Shown here piece by piece: positions 36,236 to 48,600 of a DNA stretch of 64,000 nucleotides. Each line of letters opens with the position of its first letter. Position 1 is the first letter of the stretch. The notes beneath the pieces are model-generated. The model was not told the origin of the DNA. It did not search any database and was given only the letters and a program-made list of their open reading frames with translations. The DNA comes from Archilochus colubris. Taxonomy: Eukaryota; Chordata; Aves; Apodiformes; Trochilidae. Location of the stretch: NCBI GenBank assembly GCA_023079485.1, contig CM041097.1:20319158-20383157 (forward strand), in the 5' to 3' direction. Both the position numbers and the translations under genes were made by a program.

Positions 36236-36369
36236 GTGGTGAGCTCGATGGAGGAACGCGGGCGCTTCCCATGCCCGGCTCAGCTCCTGAGCTCCTTCCC
36301 CATGCTCACCGTTGTTTGGTGTCCTGTGTCCTCAGCAGGGAACGTTCCCATAGCCAGGTCTATCAAGGT

Positions 36370-36640
36370 GATCTCTTGAAATGATAGGTTTACTGCTGAG
36401 GGCATTTGACTCTCTTTAACAATTCATCGGGAGCTGATCCGCTGCATTTTTCATTTGAAAAATTGCAATCAGGTGGCAAAGTCTGAATATTCATATGAGA
36501 CTAATATCTCCTCTGCATTCATTAATCTGAGTCAGTAATGAACTGCAGGTAGAACCGAGTGATAATTTGGAACAAGTAATTTATTTGATTATTTTTCTCA
36601 TCTTCCTTATTATAAAATATCCATGAACAGTTTAATCGAC
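36370..36640. promoter_or_regulatory. Possible enhancer-like conserved non-coding element
   Basis: The most enhancer-like sequence in the window. It contains ATTGCAAT (36462-36469, C/EBP- or POU-like), CAGGTG (36470-36475, E-box), AATATTCATATG (36487-36498), CATTAAT (36519-36525) and TGAGTCA (36528-36534, AP-1/MAF), followed by more TAAT cores to 36590. There is no simple repeat and no open frame of note. Such mixed, non-repetitive AT-rich DNA is typical of deeply conserved vertebrate non-coding elements. This should align to other birds if correct. Confidence 0.3.
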
Positions 36641-37063
36641 CTTCCTGAATTTTTCATTTCATATTCAAAGATGGTAAATGGATGCCAGGGCCATCGTGCT
36701 AGTCAGGAGCAAGGCTCTGCCCACTCCTTGGTGGGGCTTCCTTGGCCTTTACCCTTTATCTTCCTTGCCCAGTTAGGGCAGTTAGGACAAATCCCTAAGA
36801 ACAGCTCATTCCTTTGTCTTTGTGAATATATTTAAAGTTTCTGAGTCCTCTCCTGAATCTCTTTTGGTTTAAGGCCCAGTTCCCCAGCTTTGTTTTTCCA
36901 GACCTCTGCTATCCTTCCCTGTGCTTTTTTCATTCCCTCCATGTATTCCACAACTTCACTAACACACAGTGTACAGGCAGCAGAACACAATTCTCCAGTA
37001 TGGACTTGGGATGTCTGAACCTAGTGGCAGGATAGCTGCCCCTGTTTCCATAGCTGTGTTGCC
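36641..37063. other. Unique non-coding sequence
   Basis: Ordinary sequence with pyrimidine-rich parts. No splice-bounded exon, RNA gene or transposon was recognised. Confidence 0.55.
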
Positions 37064-37203
37064 TTTTCCCAGCCCAGATGCTTCCCATTTCCTAGCCCAG
37101 ATGCTTCCCATTTCCCAGCCCAGATGATCCCCATTTCCCAGCCCAGATGATCCCCATTTCCCAGCCCAGATGATCCCCATTTCCCAGCCCAGATCCCTGC
37201 CTT
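37064..37203. repeat. 23-bp minisatellite, about six copies
   Basis: Units start at 37071, 37094, 37117, 37140, 37163 and 37186, each 23 bp apart. The unit is AGCCCAGATGATCCCCATTT followed by CCC. The first two copies have CTT in place of ATC in the centre. The last copy is cut off after AGCCCAGATCC. Minus-strand frames read Trp-Glu-Met-Gly repeats and are artefacts. Confidence 0.97.
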
Positions 37204-37754
37204 TTCCAGAGCACCCAACCCCACCTCTCTCTGCCCATTGCTCCCCTGCCTCTGGTTACACAACTGATTATTTCTACCCAAGAGGAGTGTCTTCTATTGT
37301 CTCTCCTGGATAACACACTTTCTCCAAAGGTTATTTCTGCAATCTGTCAAGACCTTTTTGAATTTTAATCCTGTCCCCTCTCGTGCTTGCAGTCCTTCCC
37401 TGCACGGTGTTATCAGGAAATGTGCCAAGCAGAGTCCTGCTGCCTGGGCAGGGATGGGGAGCTGAACAGCACTGACTTCAAGCTAGGGCTCCCTGAAACT
37501 CTGCTTGAGTTTCTTTCATTCTGAAGAGTTTTCTGGGAATGAGCAGTCTTCCAGCCAGCTTCATGGCCTGCACAGCTATCACCTGATAAGAGCCAAGGGG
37601 AAAGTCAGGCTGTGCTCTCTGATGTCCCAGAGGGCACCCAGTTGGCAGGGAGTTGTTTGGTGCTCATGCCTCTGGTATCTGGTTGTTCCTGTTGAAAGGC
37701 TGAGTATTGTTCTGTGAGTGGAGGGTGGGTGAGCTGGTACCTAAAGCAGGATCT
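37204..37754. other. Unique non-coding sequence
   Basis: No gene, RNA or repeat recognised between the 23-bp array and the CR1 tail. Confidence 0.55.
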
Positions 37755-37845
37755 TATAGAATCATAGAACTATAGAATGGGCTGGGTTGGAAGAGACCTC
37801 TGAGATCATCAAGTCCAACCTTTCATCTCCTACCACCTTAAAGAT
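37755..37845 (-). mobile_element. CR1 LINE 3' end fragment
   Basis: Reads TATAGAATCATAGAACTATA, then GAATGG, GGTTGGAAGAGACCTC and GAGATCATCAAGTCCAACC. This is the reverse complement of the CR1 3' end with its ATTCTATG-type terminal repeats, so the element lies on the minus strand. Only about 90 bp remain. 5'-truncated CR1 copies are the most abundant interspersed repeats of birds. No reverse-transcriptase coding part is visible. The body is well preserved, suggesting moderate age. Confidence 0.93.
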
Positions 37846-40800
37846 GTGGTTTCTTTTTCTCCCTCTTTCCCTCTTCACTCTTCCACAATGATGGTTCAGA
37901 TTCTGATATTGCTTCAGACAGTTCTTAAGTATGCAAAGATAAAGCTCATCAGCATAACCAAATAGAAAGCATCTAAATTAGCCAGGCCCTCTCACCATTC
38001 CCTTTTCATGAGATTGCCATCTTCCCTCTTTGTTACAGTATTATTGTGCAGACCATCTGCTCTCAGTTGGCCTTTTCCATGAAGATTGAAGAAAAGAAAG
38101 CTCATTAAACACTCAGATTACTTGGCTAATGGCTTTCCCACTCCTTTTTTGGTCTTCCTTTATTACTAATGTACTTACAGAATGATATCCTGTTAATTGC
38201 CCCACACTTTGTACCCTGACCTCTCCAACTTTGTCACTGCCTGATGGAACGATTGCTGAATTCTTTTAAAATGCTGCAGCTCAGACTAAGCAGTGAAATT
38301 CCTACACATTAAAACAGGGAGAATATGTAATCAGTTTTCCCTTGTGAACTGAGCCCCTGGTATGAAAGGCAAGGCAGTGGCAGCCCCTCAGCTGACCCCA
38401 GCCTCAGCCCATGGCCCATCTGAATCAATGGGCAGGAGAAAGAGAAAAAAAACCCAAACCATAAATGAAATAGTTTGGATTGTGAATTTTCAATCTAATA
38501 ACATACAATTAGTTCAAGCTGCATTGACTTTTTTCCAAAGTTCTCCTCTCCTGACTCTATTCCCAGTGCATCCCTTAGATTATGTCTTAGGCCTTTGGAG
38601 TTCTCTGTGGATTTCCCTTTACTGGTCCCCAGCCCAGATGTAATTGTTTCTCTGCTCTCAATCCTTCTAAAACAGCTACTGCAGCAAGTTTCACCTTTCT
38701 CAGTATGTGACCTCAGAGGCACAAGAAAAATCCTTCTCCATTACATGGGGCAGTTTGTAAACAGATTTCCAGCTTGGTCCAGCCATATGTAAACACACCA
38801 GGGGGGTTTTCTGAAAAAAAAAAAATAAAAATAGTTCTAGTGACAGAGCTGTAGCTTACTGGGGACTTCTGGGCTGCAGTCACTCAGTGTAGCAATGGAG
38901 ATAATATAATTTTCAGTGCTGGAACTTCAGGTTTTACTCTCATGGCAGTGACTTGAGACAAAGAGAACTCTGATTTGCAGAGCTAAATAACACCAAAAAG
39001 TGCAGGGGCAGTGACTGGGTGTTCTGACCTTCTTTTCAGTGTTCAGGCACCTCTGACACTGAATCTGACTTAGAGCTGGGTTAGGGGCTGGGCTGTCATG
39101 CAGAACTCCTAACCTATGACTTACTTTGATAATTAACTACGTTGATAAGGTGTCCACAAAGCTGCACTGAGCTGTTGGAGAGAGGAAGCCAACCCAGAGG
39201 GTGTTCATGGGCTGATCAGTTCACTCCTTGCTTGAATCCCTCCAGCAATAATGAGTCCATGAGTGTATTTTTTGGCCTCAGGATGAAATTATCTTTCCTC
39301 CTCCCTGTAGTTTTTTTACTGGAAATGTTTCAAGGCATCTCAGAGCTTTCTGTCTGCATCCCAGAGCCCTGGGAAATGCTGGTGTGGGCACCCAGTCCCA
39401 CACTCACTGATGAGATCTGGTTTGTGCCAGACAAACGTTATGGTCCCCTGACAGCAGGGATGCTCCCATTTTCCCAGTTGCTCTTCTCACCCTAGAAAAA
39501 TAAAGACCCTGGAATTTTTTTAGCTCCTGAATTGGAAACTTCTTACACTGTGCTGAGCCATTGCTTGAAACAGAGGAAAAAATGCTTCCCAAAGTAGCTC
39601 ATTCAGTAGCCTGAGAGGCTGGGATGGCTTCTTCTCTGCCACCCTCAATGGCCAACAGCTGTCAAAAATGTTTTTCTCATGAAGGCCAAGGAAAAAACCT
39701 CACCTTTTTTTGTACATTTAGTTTTGTGTGATGCTGGTAAAACTAAACCATGTTTTAGCTCTAGAAATCTTACTTAAATCTCTTGGCAGGCACTTGAAGC
39801 TTCTGTCTATACACAGGACCTATTTTTGTATCCCATGGATGCTGTTGGAGTGCCTCTCTTTGAAGGGTTGCTCTTCAGGTTCAGGTGCTCCAAGTGAAAT
39901 CAGGCTGAGGTTTGTTTGCTTGTTTGTTTCCCTCCCTGTCTGGTTTTTACTGAGCTGTTGAACCACACTTGATGAGTTTTACCTTGACACTTTAATTTGG
40001 AGGTAATTTAATATCTTCTGACTGAAAATTTTAAAGTGAGAGTCCCAGAGCATGGCAGAAACAAGGCATAAATTTCATCAGTCTTGACCCATTATCATGT
40101 TTTGGGGGTTTTTTTTTCAATCTGCCACTTCAGAAACAGCATCTTGTTTCCCTCCAGGTACTTTAACAGCTCATTTTAGTCTTGCTGACACTGCTGTGTC
40201 ACGGTTCATGTCTTTTCTGACACAAAGCTATCAAGTTCTTCCATTTATTCTTCCATTTTACCTCTGCTTACAAATGAGGTTTAGAGAAGCTAAAACCTTC
40301 CTGGGTCTAAGGTCTCTTTTATTTGAGTTGTGTTTCCCTTTGCATTTTATAATTGCTGGTGTATGGTTCCAGCTGAGAGGCTGTGCAGCCCTGTGAAATC
40401 CTTTGAAGAATGGACTATTTTAACTAAATACTAGAAAGTAAAGAGTGGCTGCAAATGCATCGATGTGGCTCTCACAGCATTTACATCTCTGTGACATGAA
40501 AATGTTTCAAAATATCCTGGTGTGCCTGCTGTGCCCTTTGCCAGCTTCTATTAAGAGTTACACCAGGTTTTGGGCTGCTGATGATTTTTTTTTGATGCTC
40601 ATCATGTTTCCCATGTGTCACCTCCCTGTGCTTGAACCAGCCTGGCCTGGGCAGGGACTGGGGACCCAAGGCAAGCAAGAAACTGGAGGTGTCACTGTCT
40701 GCATTAATATCTCCTCATCCGTGCCTGAGATCATCTGGTACTCTCCATCAACCTCACATATGTGTATGTTTTATTTTAGAATGTGACAGGAGCATGTTTT

Positions 40801-41465
40801 TCTGTCTTTTCACCAACAAATATAGCAGGGAAGGGATGCTCAGAGGAGAGCTGTGCCCCCTCGCTGACTGATGCTCCGTGACAGGGGGTGTGGAGGGAAT
40901 TCAGCACTTTGTCACTTGAGCAGCTGACAGTGTCCTGAGTCACCAGGCAGAGTCCCCAGTGCTTGTGCTGATGTCCCTCAGCTCCAGGATCCTCTCTGCA
41001 CACATGGGGGGTTTGCCAGGCAGCCCAGCCCACGCTGCCAACCAGGAATCCTGGGTGTGTGGGTGTGTGTGGGAAGCGTGGCATGGCAGAGCAGGATGCT
41101 GTGGCTCAGGAATCACCATCCTCACCTGGGAAGGGGCTGTACCAGGTGCTGCCTGGGGGGACTCCCCAGGAATGAAGCTGGGGATCTGGATGCTCACCCA
41201 AGCCACACATTTCCACCAAAGCTCAGCAGGGATGAGCCCAGGCTCAGCCCAGGTCCATGTGGGCCCCACTGTGGGACACAACCTTGTCTTCTTTTCCCTT
41301 CCTCACACTGTTCTTGTCCTTGTGGTGCTTGTGGGAACAACCTGGGCTGAGCTCCAGAGGAGTGAGGGGAACATCACATCTGCACCTTGTGGCTCTGCAG
41401 GCTTCACTTTCCTTCCTCCTGGGGAGCTGGAGATCAAATCCCCAGAGCAGTTCTGGGTGGTGGGG
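37846..41465. other. Unique non-coding sequence
   Basis: No gene recognised. A short A-rich tract lies at about 38814-38832. From about 40.6 kb the G+C content rises. Overlapping open frames on both strands (169 codons at 40959-41468 plus, 113 at 40940-41281 minus) follow from this composition and the adjoining repeat. None resembles a known family. Confidence 0.5.
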
Positions 41466-41762
41466 TAGGGAAGATGCTGTGGGCTCTCCAGGATGTCTGG
41501 GATAGGGAAGATGCTGTGGGTTCTCCAGGATGTATGGAATATAGGGAAGATGCTGTGGACTGCCCAGAATGTCTGGGATAGGGAAGATGCTGAGGGTTCT
41601 ATGGGATGTCTGGGATATAGAGAAGATGCTGTGGACTGCCCAGAATGTCTGGCTCTATAGGATGTCTGGGATATAGGGAAGATGCTGTGGGCTCTCCAGG
41701 ATGTCTGGCTCTATAGGATGTCTGGGATATAGGGAAGATGCTGTGGGCTCTCCAGGATGTCT
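41466..41762. repeat. 37-39-bp minisatellite with 56-bp higher-order copies
   Basis: Seven copies of GGGAAGATGCTGTGGGCTCT followed by CCAGGATGTCTGGGATA begin near 41468, 41505, 41544, 41581, 41620, 41676 and 41732. The spacing is 37-39 bp for the first copies. The last two steps are 56 bp because a 19-bp segment containing CTCTATAGGATGTCTGG was added, so a larger unit was re-duplicated. Frames through it read Glu-Asp-Ala-Val-Gly-Ser-Pro-Gly-Cys and are repeat products. Confidence 0.96.
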
Positions 41763-44700
41763 CAGCAGCAGGTAGGTGGCTGCAGGGCTGTGGGATGGGG
41801 AAGGTTTCATCCCCTGGTGCTGTGCAGGCAGAGGGGGCTGTCCCAGGGCCAGTCAGGCCCTATCTAATGGGCACTTATGGAAAAAAGGGATCAAACCATG
41901 CAAAATGTTCCCAGGGGAAATAAAAGGCAGTGCTCAGCTGTGTGGGCACTGATACTATTCTGCTATTCCCTTATTTTTTGTCTCTAAACCAGGCTGCTGG
42001 TAAGGTGAACTCTGAAGGAAGCAGATCCAGCATTTGCAACTGAAAGAGACTTGGGTCTCACATCTGGAAATGAAAGGCAACCACTATTTGTTCTTTATCT
42101 TTGAGTTTCAAAACTGTTTCCACACCAAAAAAAAAACCCAACAACAACAAACAACAAAAAAACCCAAAAAAAAGTAGTGTGGGTGAAGAGTAAGAGATAA
42201 AAAATATGTTTGAAATACAAGCTATTCTCTGAAGCTCTGACAGTATTTTAAAGATTCTCTGAACAGTATTTATTCCATGCACTTCACATCTGTTTCATGA
42301 TTTGAAATATTCTGCAATTATTTTTCAGCCTTCATTTGATTTTCTTTCAGTGACATTTTTAATGATAACTGTGGGTGACAAAGACAGCGAGTGTGCATCA
42401 GACAATCCCTGTCTGACCAAGATGGGCTCTTTTAATGATGCAGATGTAGGGACTGTGCTGTAGGTCTGCTCCAAGGCTTTATGATTTTAGGAGGCAATGC
42501 TACAGGAAAATCACTTCCCAAAGGATTCAGTGGTGGCTCAGGTGGCCTTGCTCTTGCACTGCATGGACCCTGTGGTTTTCCAATTACAAGAGAAGAGTTT
42601 TCCAGTCAGTCAGGAGGTGCAATATCAAAGCTCTGGGTCCTGACCAGGATGATGCCCCAGGCTGGCATCACAATCCCAGAGGGGGCTGAGGTTGCTTGGT
42701 CCTGCTGAGAGCATCCCCCAGATGAGCCCCAGAGCTTCATGCCCTGCTTGTGCAAGGAGGGGCACTCTCAGCAAAGTAAAAATAATTTTGTTAGGAATTA
42801 GGAATATTAGTGAATTGTATCTTCTCCCATTTTTCTTTCCTCCCCCTTCCATCCCCCCCAGTTACTGGAACAGTTTTGTGACAGGATGATTATTTTGTGC
42901 AATACATGACTGGCTTTGATTTCACTGCAGGTAAGTTTTCTCTGGGAATTAGCTATTACTGAGATATACAAGCACTGCTCAAGCCAGGTAGCTCTGCCTC
43001 TGACAAAGGAATGGGAGTGTAATGGAGTTTTTCAGTGTTTCCTGTTATATATTACCTGTATGGCACCTGGATGCAGGTAATATACTTCTTTTATTCTCTG
43101 GCAATCCTGAATTGCCTGGGGGGGAACAAACAGACAAACAAACAAACAACTCTGTTTGCAACAAAAATTATTAAATTTTTTTATTTTGTGCCAGAATCAA
43201 CATTCAAGTTGACCTCCCATTAGATGTTTCATTCTAGTTGCTAAGTAATTTATTGATTTTTAACAAAAACCAACATTCCACACGTGTGGTATTTGACACA
43301 AGGTGTTTTGGTGAAAACCAAACGTTACTTGAGCAGTTCTAAGGAATTAAGGCAGCTTGATGAACTTTCTGGATAACTAAGGATTGACATCCCCCTGAGC
43401 CTGTGGGGTTTGTTCACAGGGAAAACTTTCTTAACAAACTTCTCCTCAGCTCAAGGTCAACCCCTGCCACAGGCATTTTCCATGTTTTACACCCAGGCAG
43501 ACTTGTACAGATTTATGTTTTGAAGAGAAGAAATTTCTCCCTGGTGCCTGGACTCCCTAAAACACAGGTTTATAACCCTTGCTTTAGGTAACTCCCCAAA
43601 GAGCAGAGGGCTGGGCAGGGCAGGAGAGCAGAACCTCAGTGATCAGCTGCATCCTGGGGGTGATCAGCAGCTCCAGTACCAATGGTATCTGGAGATAAGG
43701 ACCAGAGATCTCTACAGTCACTGGTGTGAGAACCACCAGAAAGAGATGGATTTTGTGTGTCTGGTGAGGAAAAACCACAGATTTATCCCCATTGTTATGC
43801 TGTGACTTGGTGCTGTATATTCCACACGTTTCACACTGGATGATGACCTTTCAAAGGAATTAATATTCTTATTTTTTCAGTTCTCAGGCATTTTAATCTT
43901 GTCTTTGCCTCTCCTGTCAGAACTGTTTTTATTATTTAAAGCCCACCTCTGTGTGCCTCAATATGAGGCTCTCATTAGGTTTCATTTTATATCTGTGATA
44001 GAAATCTTTGATCTTTATTTTAGCTCTGTCTGTAATGCAACCACTAAGGGAAATACCAGAGATGCCTCTGATTTTTTTCTGTCATTAAAACTGTGATCAG
44101 GATTTTAATCAAATTCAGGGTGAGGTAATGCTCCTCCAGTCTGGTTCTCACATTTTAGGAATAAAAGTCAGCAAAATGCCACCAGAGACACTTGCTTTTT
44201 TTGGGTGCTGCAGAAAGTGCATGGTGATGCTTCCCCCCCACTGAAGGATGCAGCAGCCCCTGTTGCTTCTAGCAGGAATTGTCATGGTGATGCATTCTCT
44301 TGGCCACACTTTCTGAAGCACAGATTGCTTCTAATTTTGCTTCTTTCGTTTACTCTGGGTGCAGTAATAGCTGTTTCTTTCTCTCCCTGTTTTTTTGAGC
44401 ATTTATTTCACCATGCCAAACCAGAGATGTACATACACACACACAGGGACTGCCCTCTCCCCCCCACACTGCTCCTGGGGGGTTTAGGAACTTCTTCACT
44501 CAGCTGAGAGGCTCCACAAAGAGATGACATTTGGCAGTGGAAGTGCAGTGCTTGGGTTGGTCTCAAGCAGCTTTGAGGCTTAAAATCCTTCCTATGGGGT
44601 TGGTGGTGGGGAGTAAAGGCTGAGGGAAGCATCTGGCCCCTGGCAGTGCTGCCTCATTCAGTCCCTGGTCTTGGTGGTGGCTTTAAGAGGAAAGGTTGCC

Positions 44701-45499
44701 TTACATTTCTGTCTAAGCATTTATTGTTCTTCCTACATGGCATGGGAAGTGGTGTCCCAGCTCAGCAGAAGAGCCAGAAAGGCTCCACCTACACTACAGG
44801 TAACTGCCACACTTCTGTTCAAATATTAGGATTTTCTGTACTTAAAGAGAAAGCAAAAATGATGTGTGTGCACTGAGGTGTGAAAGAAACTCAGGAGAAA
44901 CCCAACTCTGACTCCCCAAGGGGAGGAACAAGAGCAGGTCCTGGGGAAGGGGGTTCCATGGCTTGGGTTGTCCTGGCTGCACTCACACAGTGGAGGAACT
45001 GATGGAAAAAACTGAGGAGAAGCAACAAGAGGCTTGTTAGGAGAGACTCAGCCCTTGCTGTCTGCTGCAAAGCTGAGGGATCTTTTTTTGTTGTTTGTTT
45101 GATAGATGTTTCTATTACTCAGTAAAAAAATCCTTGTGTTTGAGACGTAGCTATGCAGAAGTGTGAGGAACTAATTCACAGTGTGATAAACTAGTTATGT
45201 AAATGAGATGGGGAGGGATCATTTGTCTGCAAGATTACTTGGGAACAGCATCAATCACCAGTATAAGGAAACAAAGCCCTGTTCCTGCAGAAGGGATCTT
45301 GTGGCCCCAAATGTTTGCAGCAGGGGATTTACCAGCCTCCTGTGGGGACTCCACAGCTCCTACAAATAGATGCCATAAATATAATTTTGTGCTCAGGTTT
45401 GCCATTGTGCAGTATGGCCAAACTGCTGGCTTTGCTAGCAAACCTTACTGTTCTGTAAAGGTCACAACAACAACACCAAATATTTTGCTCCTAACTTAA
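41763..45499. other. Unique non-coding sequence with A-rich patch
   Basis: An A-rich (CAA)n tract lies at 42126-42174. The part 42230-42430 is AT-rich and complex (TTCTGCAATTATTTTTC, TTTTTAATGATAACTG) and could be a conserved element. A (CAAA)n patch lies at about 43130-43148. No gene was recognised. Confidence 0.5.
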
Positions 45500-45640
45500 A
45501 ATAATATAAATATAAACAGTGGTTTTGAAATGCAACGTGTTATCTGCAAGGCATTAATTAGTGACTCGGAGAATTATATACATGTTTACAGGTGCATAAA
45601 AAGAACTATGTCTGCTTTATAAGAAAGTTATATCTGGAGT
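45500..45640. promoter_or_regulatory. AT-rich stretch, possible conserved non-coding element
   Basis: Contains GCATTAATTAGTGACTCGG (homeodomain palindrome TTAATTA near an AP-1/MAF-like TGACTC), then AATTATATACATG. It is short, non-repetitive and closed in all frames. Regulatory role is inferred only. Confidence 0.2.
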
Positions 45641-48600
45641 ACATAAAGCTGTGCTCCAGGTTTCTGGAAAAGGCTTTGGAGGTGAAATTCTCCCCCCATG
45701 TCCCTGCCCTGCTCCTCAGGCTTTAGGAAATGAGCTCCTGAAGGGACAGGGTTTGCCTGGCAGAGCAGGAACATCAGGGAATGGGCAACAAACAGCAAAA
45801 CGTGTCAGGAATGGACAGAACATGCAAGAGGGGAGCAGCCCATGCACGTGGTGTTTTATTTGGTAATTAATTAAATATCTGCCCTGGAGCAGCATTGCTG
45901 CATGTCCTTCACACAGGTTTAAACACAAGAGGAGATTGCACTTTCCTCCTTTTTTTTTTTTTTTTCCTAAGCAAAGAAAACTTAATTTCATATTATTATA
46001 GAAACATAATTGGTTTAATTAGTTAAACCTTTCTGGCAATTGCATGGTTTCTCATTCCCACCATGCCATGTTGGTACAGAGGAGACTCTCCTCCAAGATT
46101 GTTCTTTTGATTTTAATGCAGAAATAATTTTTCATGTCACAAACCCAGCAAAGTGTAAGTCTCCATAGCAAGTGGCTGTGATGGATCTGATTTGCACTGC
46201 AGGCTGCTGCTGTGTAAAGCCAGGGAGCTGATACAAATTGGAGGTAATAGGGTAGAATGGGGAATGAAAGATTATATTTTGTACTTGATGCTGTTTAGCA
46301 CCTTGGACCTGTGAGACTAATGAGTCTGTTCCTGCATCTTCTGCAAAGTCCTCATCTGCCTTCCACCTGGGAGAGCTGTTGGGATGTTCGTGCAATAAAA
46401 GGCACAGAGGTGTTTGACCTTCAGGACCCTGTAAGAGGTTGTAGCATGGCTAACAAGAGGGCTAAAATAATGTTCCTGTCTTCATCTGCAGGCTGGCAGA
46501 ATTTCTCCTGAGATGTGAGAGACTGGGATGGGAGGCCTTTTTCTCCTTCCACCATATAAATAGAACCCACAGTGAGGTTGTTCCCATTATAGACAGACAC
46601 AGGTTTGTCAGGATTTTTTTCCTTAAAGGCAGACAAAGTGTGAGGCTTGGACTTCTAGCTACCTTACAAAACCCCCCTGCTTTCTGAGGAGGACAAAACA
46701 CAAAAATCTTATTTTTCCTGTTGTGTTTAGGTGTGGATGGAACCTGTTGTGCTGCTCTGGGATGTGGTATCCATCCCAGCTCCTGGAGAGGTTGGATCCT
46801 GACCTTGCAGTGGTGCTGATGCCAGCCTGGAGCCAACCCCTGTCCTGCAGGATTCTGCCTTTGCCTGGGCTGCTCGTGGGGTTCCCAGCAGGAACAAACA
46901 ACAGTGCTGGGTTTGTGACGCTGCAGAGGTGGTTTGGGGAGCTGAATATTCTGGTTGGTGCCTTCTCAGGAGGGAAGGAAGGGCCATGCAGGTTTGTCTG
47001 GCACCTGTGGGCATCCTCCCACTCCGGTGGCCAAAGGCTCCAGCAGAGCAAGTCTGTGCTGTCTGACTTGGTGGGTTTGAAACATGGGGTGTTCTCTTCT
47101 TGGCCAAAATTATAAGGAATTGGAAAATAGCTTTGGAGCTCTGTACCTGACATTTGAGTGTTTCTTAGTCTGCACTAACTGTATTCCTTGAATTCTCATT
47201 TGGTAAGGGAAAGGATAAATGGGATGATAGATAGTGATTCATTCTCCAAAGAAGTTCATGTGCCCTTTCTAAATCTGTATTAATTCAACTTTTTGAGTTT
47301 TCATTTAATATCAAAGCTCCAGGGGCTGCTCCATCTCCAGTTCCTGCTCCTTGTCTGCTGGGGTTTATTAATTGCAGCATCCTCAGCTGTTGTTTTGCTG
47401 AGGTAATAGCAGGGGCCAAGGCAGCAGGAAGAGTGGGAATTTTCCTCTTTCACATGAGTTTGGTTTTTTTGTTTCTTCCAGTAGTTTTTAAATGAATTCT
47501 GGAAAATAATAACACGTGGAGAGAAAGTCTGAAGTAAACATTGATCTCTACAGTGAAATAATTTATGGTACCAACTTAATAAGTGGTGTGACCTAAGCAG
47601 TTCCCCATCCATTTATCACACATCAATAGTTTGATACCTGAATTTTTAACATCACTGCTTGATTTGACATAATAAAGGACCTGCCAACATTCCCATTAAA
47701 ACTGTGAGATTTTAGGAGTTTCTGCTTTGGCTATAAACACCAGTATTTGTAATTTGGGAATTGTTATGCAGATAGCAACCTATGAATGACTTATTCCAGA
47801 ATCTATATATAAAAAAAACCTCTGACATTTTTTTTTTTTACCTCAGGAGGACATCATCTTCTTTCCAGAAGAAAAGGCTTATGAATACTTCTAATTATGT
47901 CCACCATAAAAAGTTTACAAACTAAGAGACAGCTCCTGAACTAAAATAAATCACCTTAATTCCACAGATGGCAAGGAGACAGCAATCTCCATTAAAAGGT
48001 TCTGATGAGAGTTGTCTTGAGCTGTAGATTGCTGGCATAATAGCTTCAGGCTGGTCACGTACACTGCCAGGAGCTATATTGTGGTTATAGCCAGGGAAAT
48101 GAATGTGCAAAAATAGCATTTCAGGCTCCGTGGCTGCTCTCCAGAGCCCCAGCTCAAGGAGCCCCCAGTCCATTTGGGGCAGCACAGAGGTCACAGCACA
48201 GTCTGGGCTTTGGAACTGGGCTGCAGATAATGATGTCAAGTCAAATTATTTCTGCTTCTCACCCCACCTCCTCCTGATCTAAAAAATGCTCCAAAGCAGA
48301 AGAAAGCCCCTGACATTCCCAAGCTGTCTGGTTGCACCCTGCAGACCACACGGAGCCCAGCTTGGCAGGGGGATGATGTGTGAGCATGTTTCACACGGTT
48401 ATGGTTTATGCCAGGGTTCTCTATCCCTGCTTTTCCAAGTGCAATCCAGTTCAAGTAAGGCTCATGCACATGGCCAGACATCCAGGGAAGTTTAAAGTCT
48501 GTTCTGAAAATGTTTTTCCTTTTCTGAGGCTGAAACCCACATCCTCACCTCCATTCCTCCTGGCTGATACACAAACACCCAAACAAGAGAACCTGAAGGG

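Noticed and set aside
46659..47153. 164-codon minus-strand frame with overlapping open frames on plus
   Set aside because: Open on both strands because of composition. No recognisable motif, and the length is within chance expectation for 64 kb.
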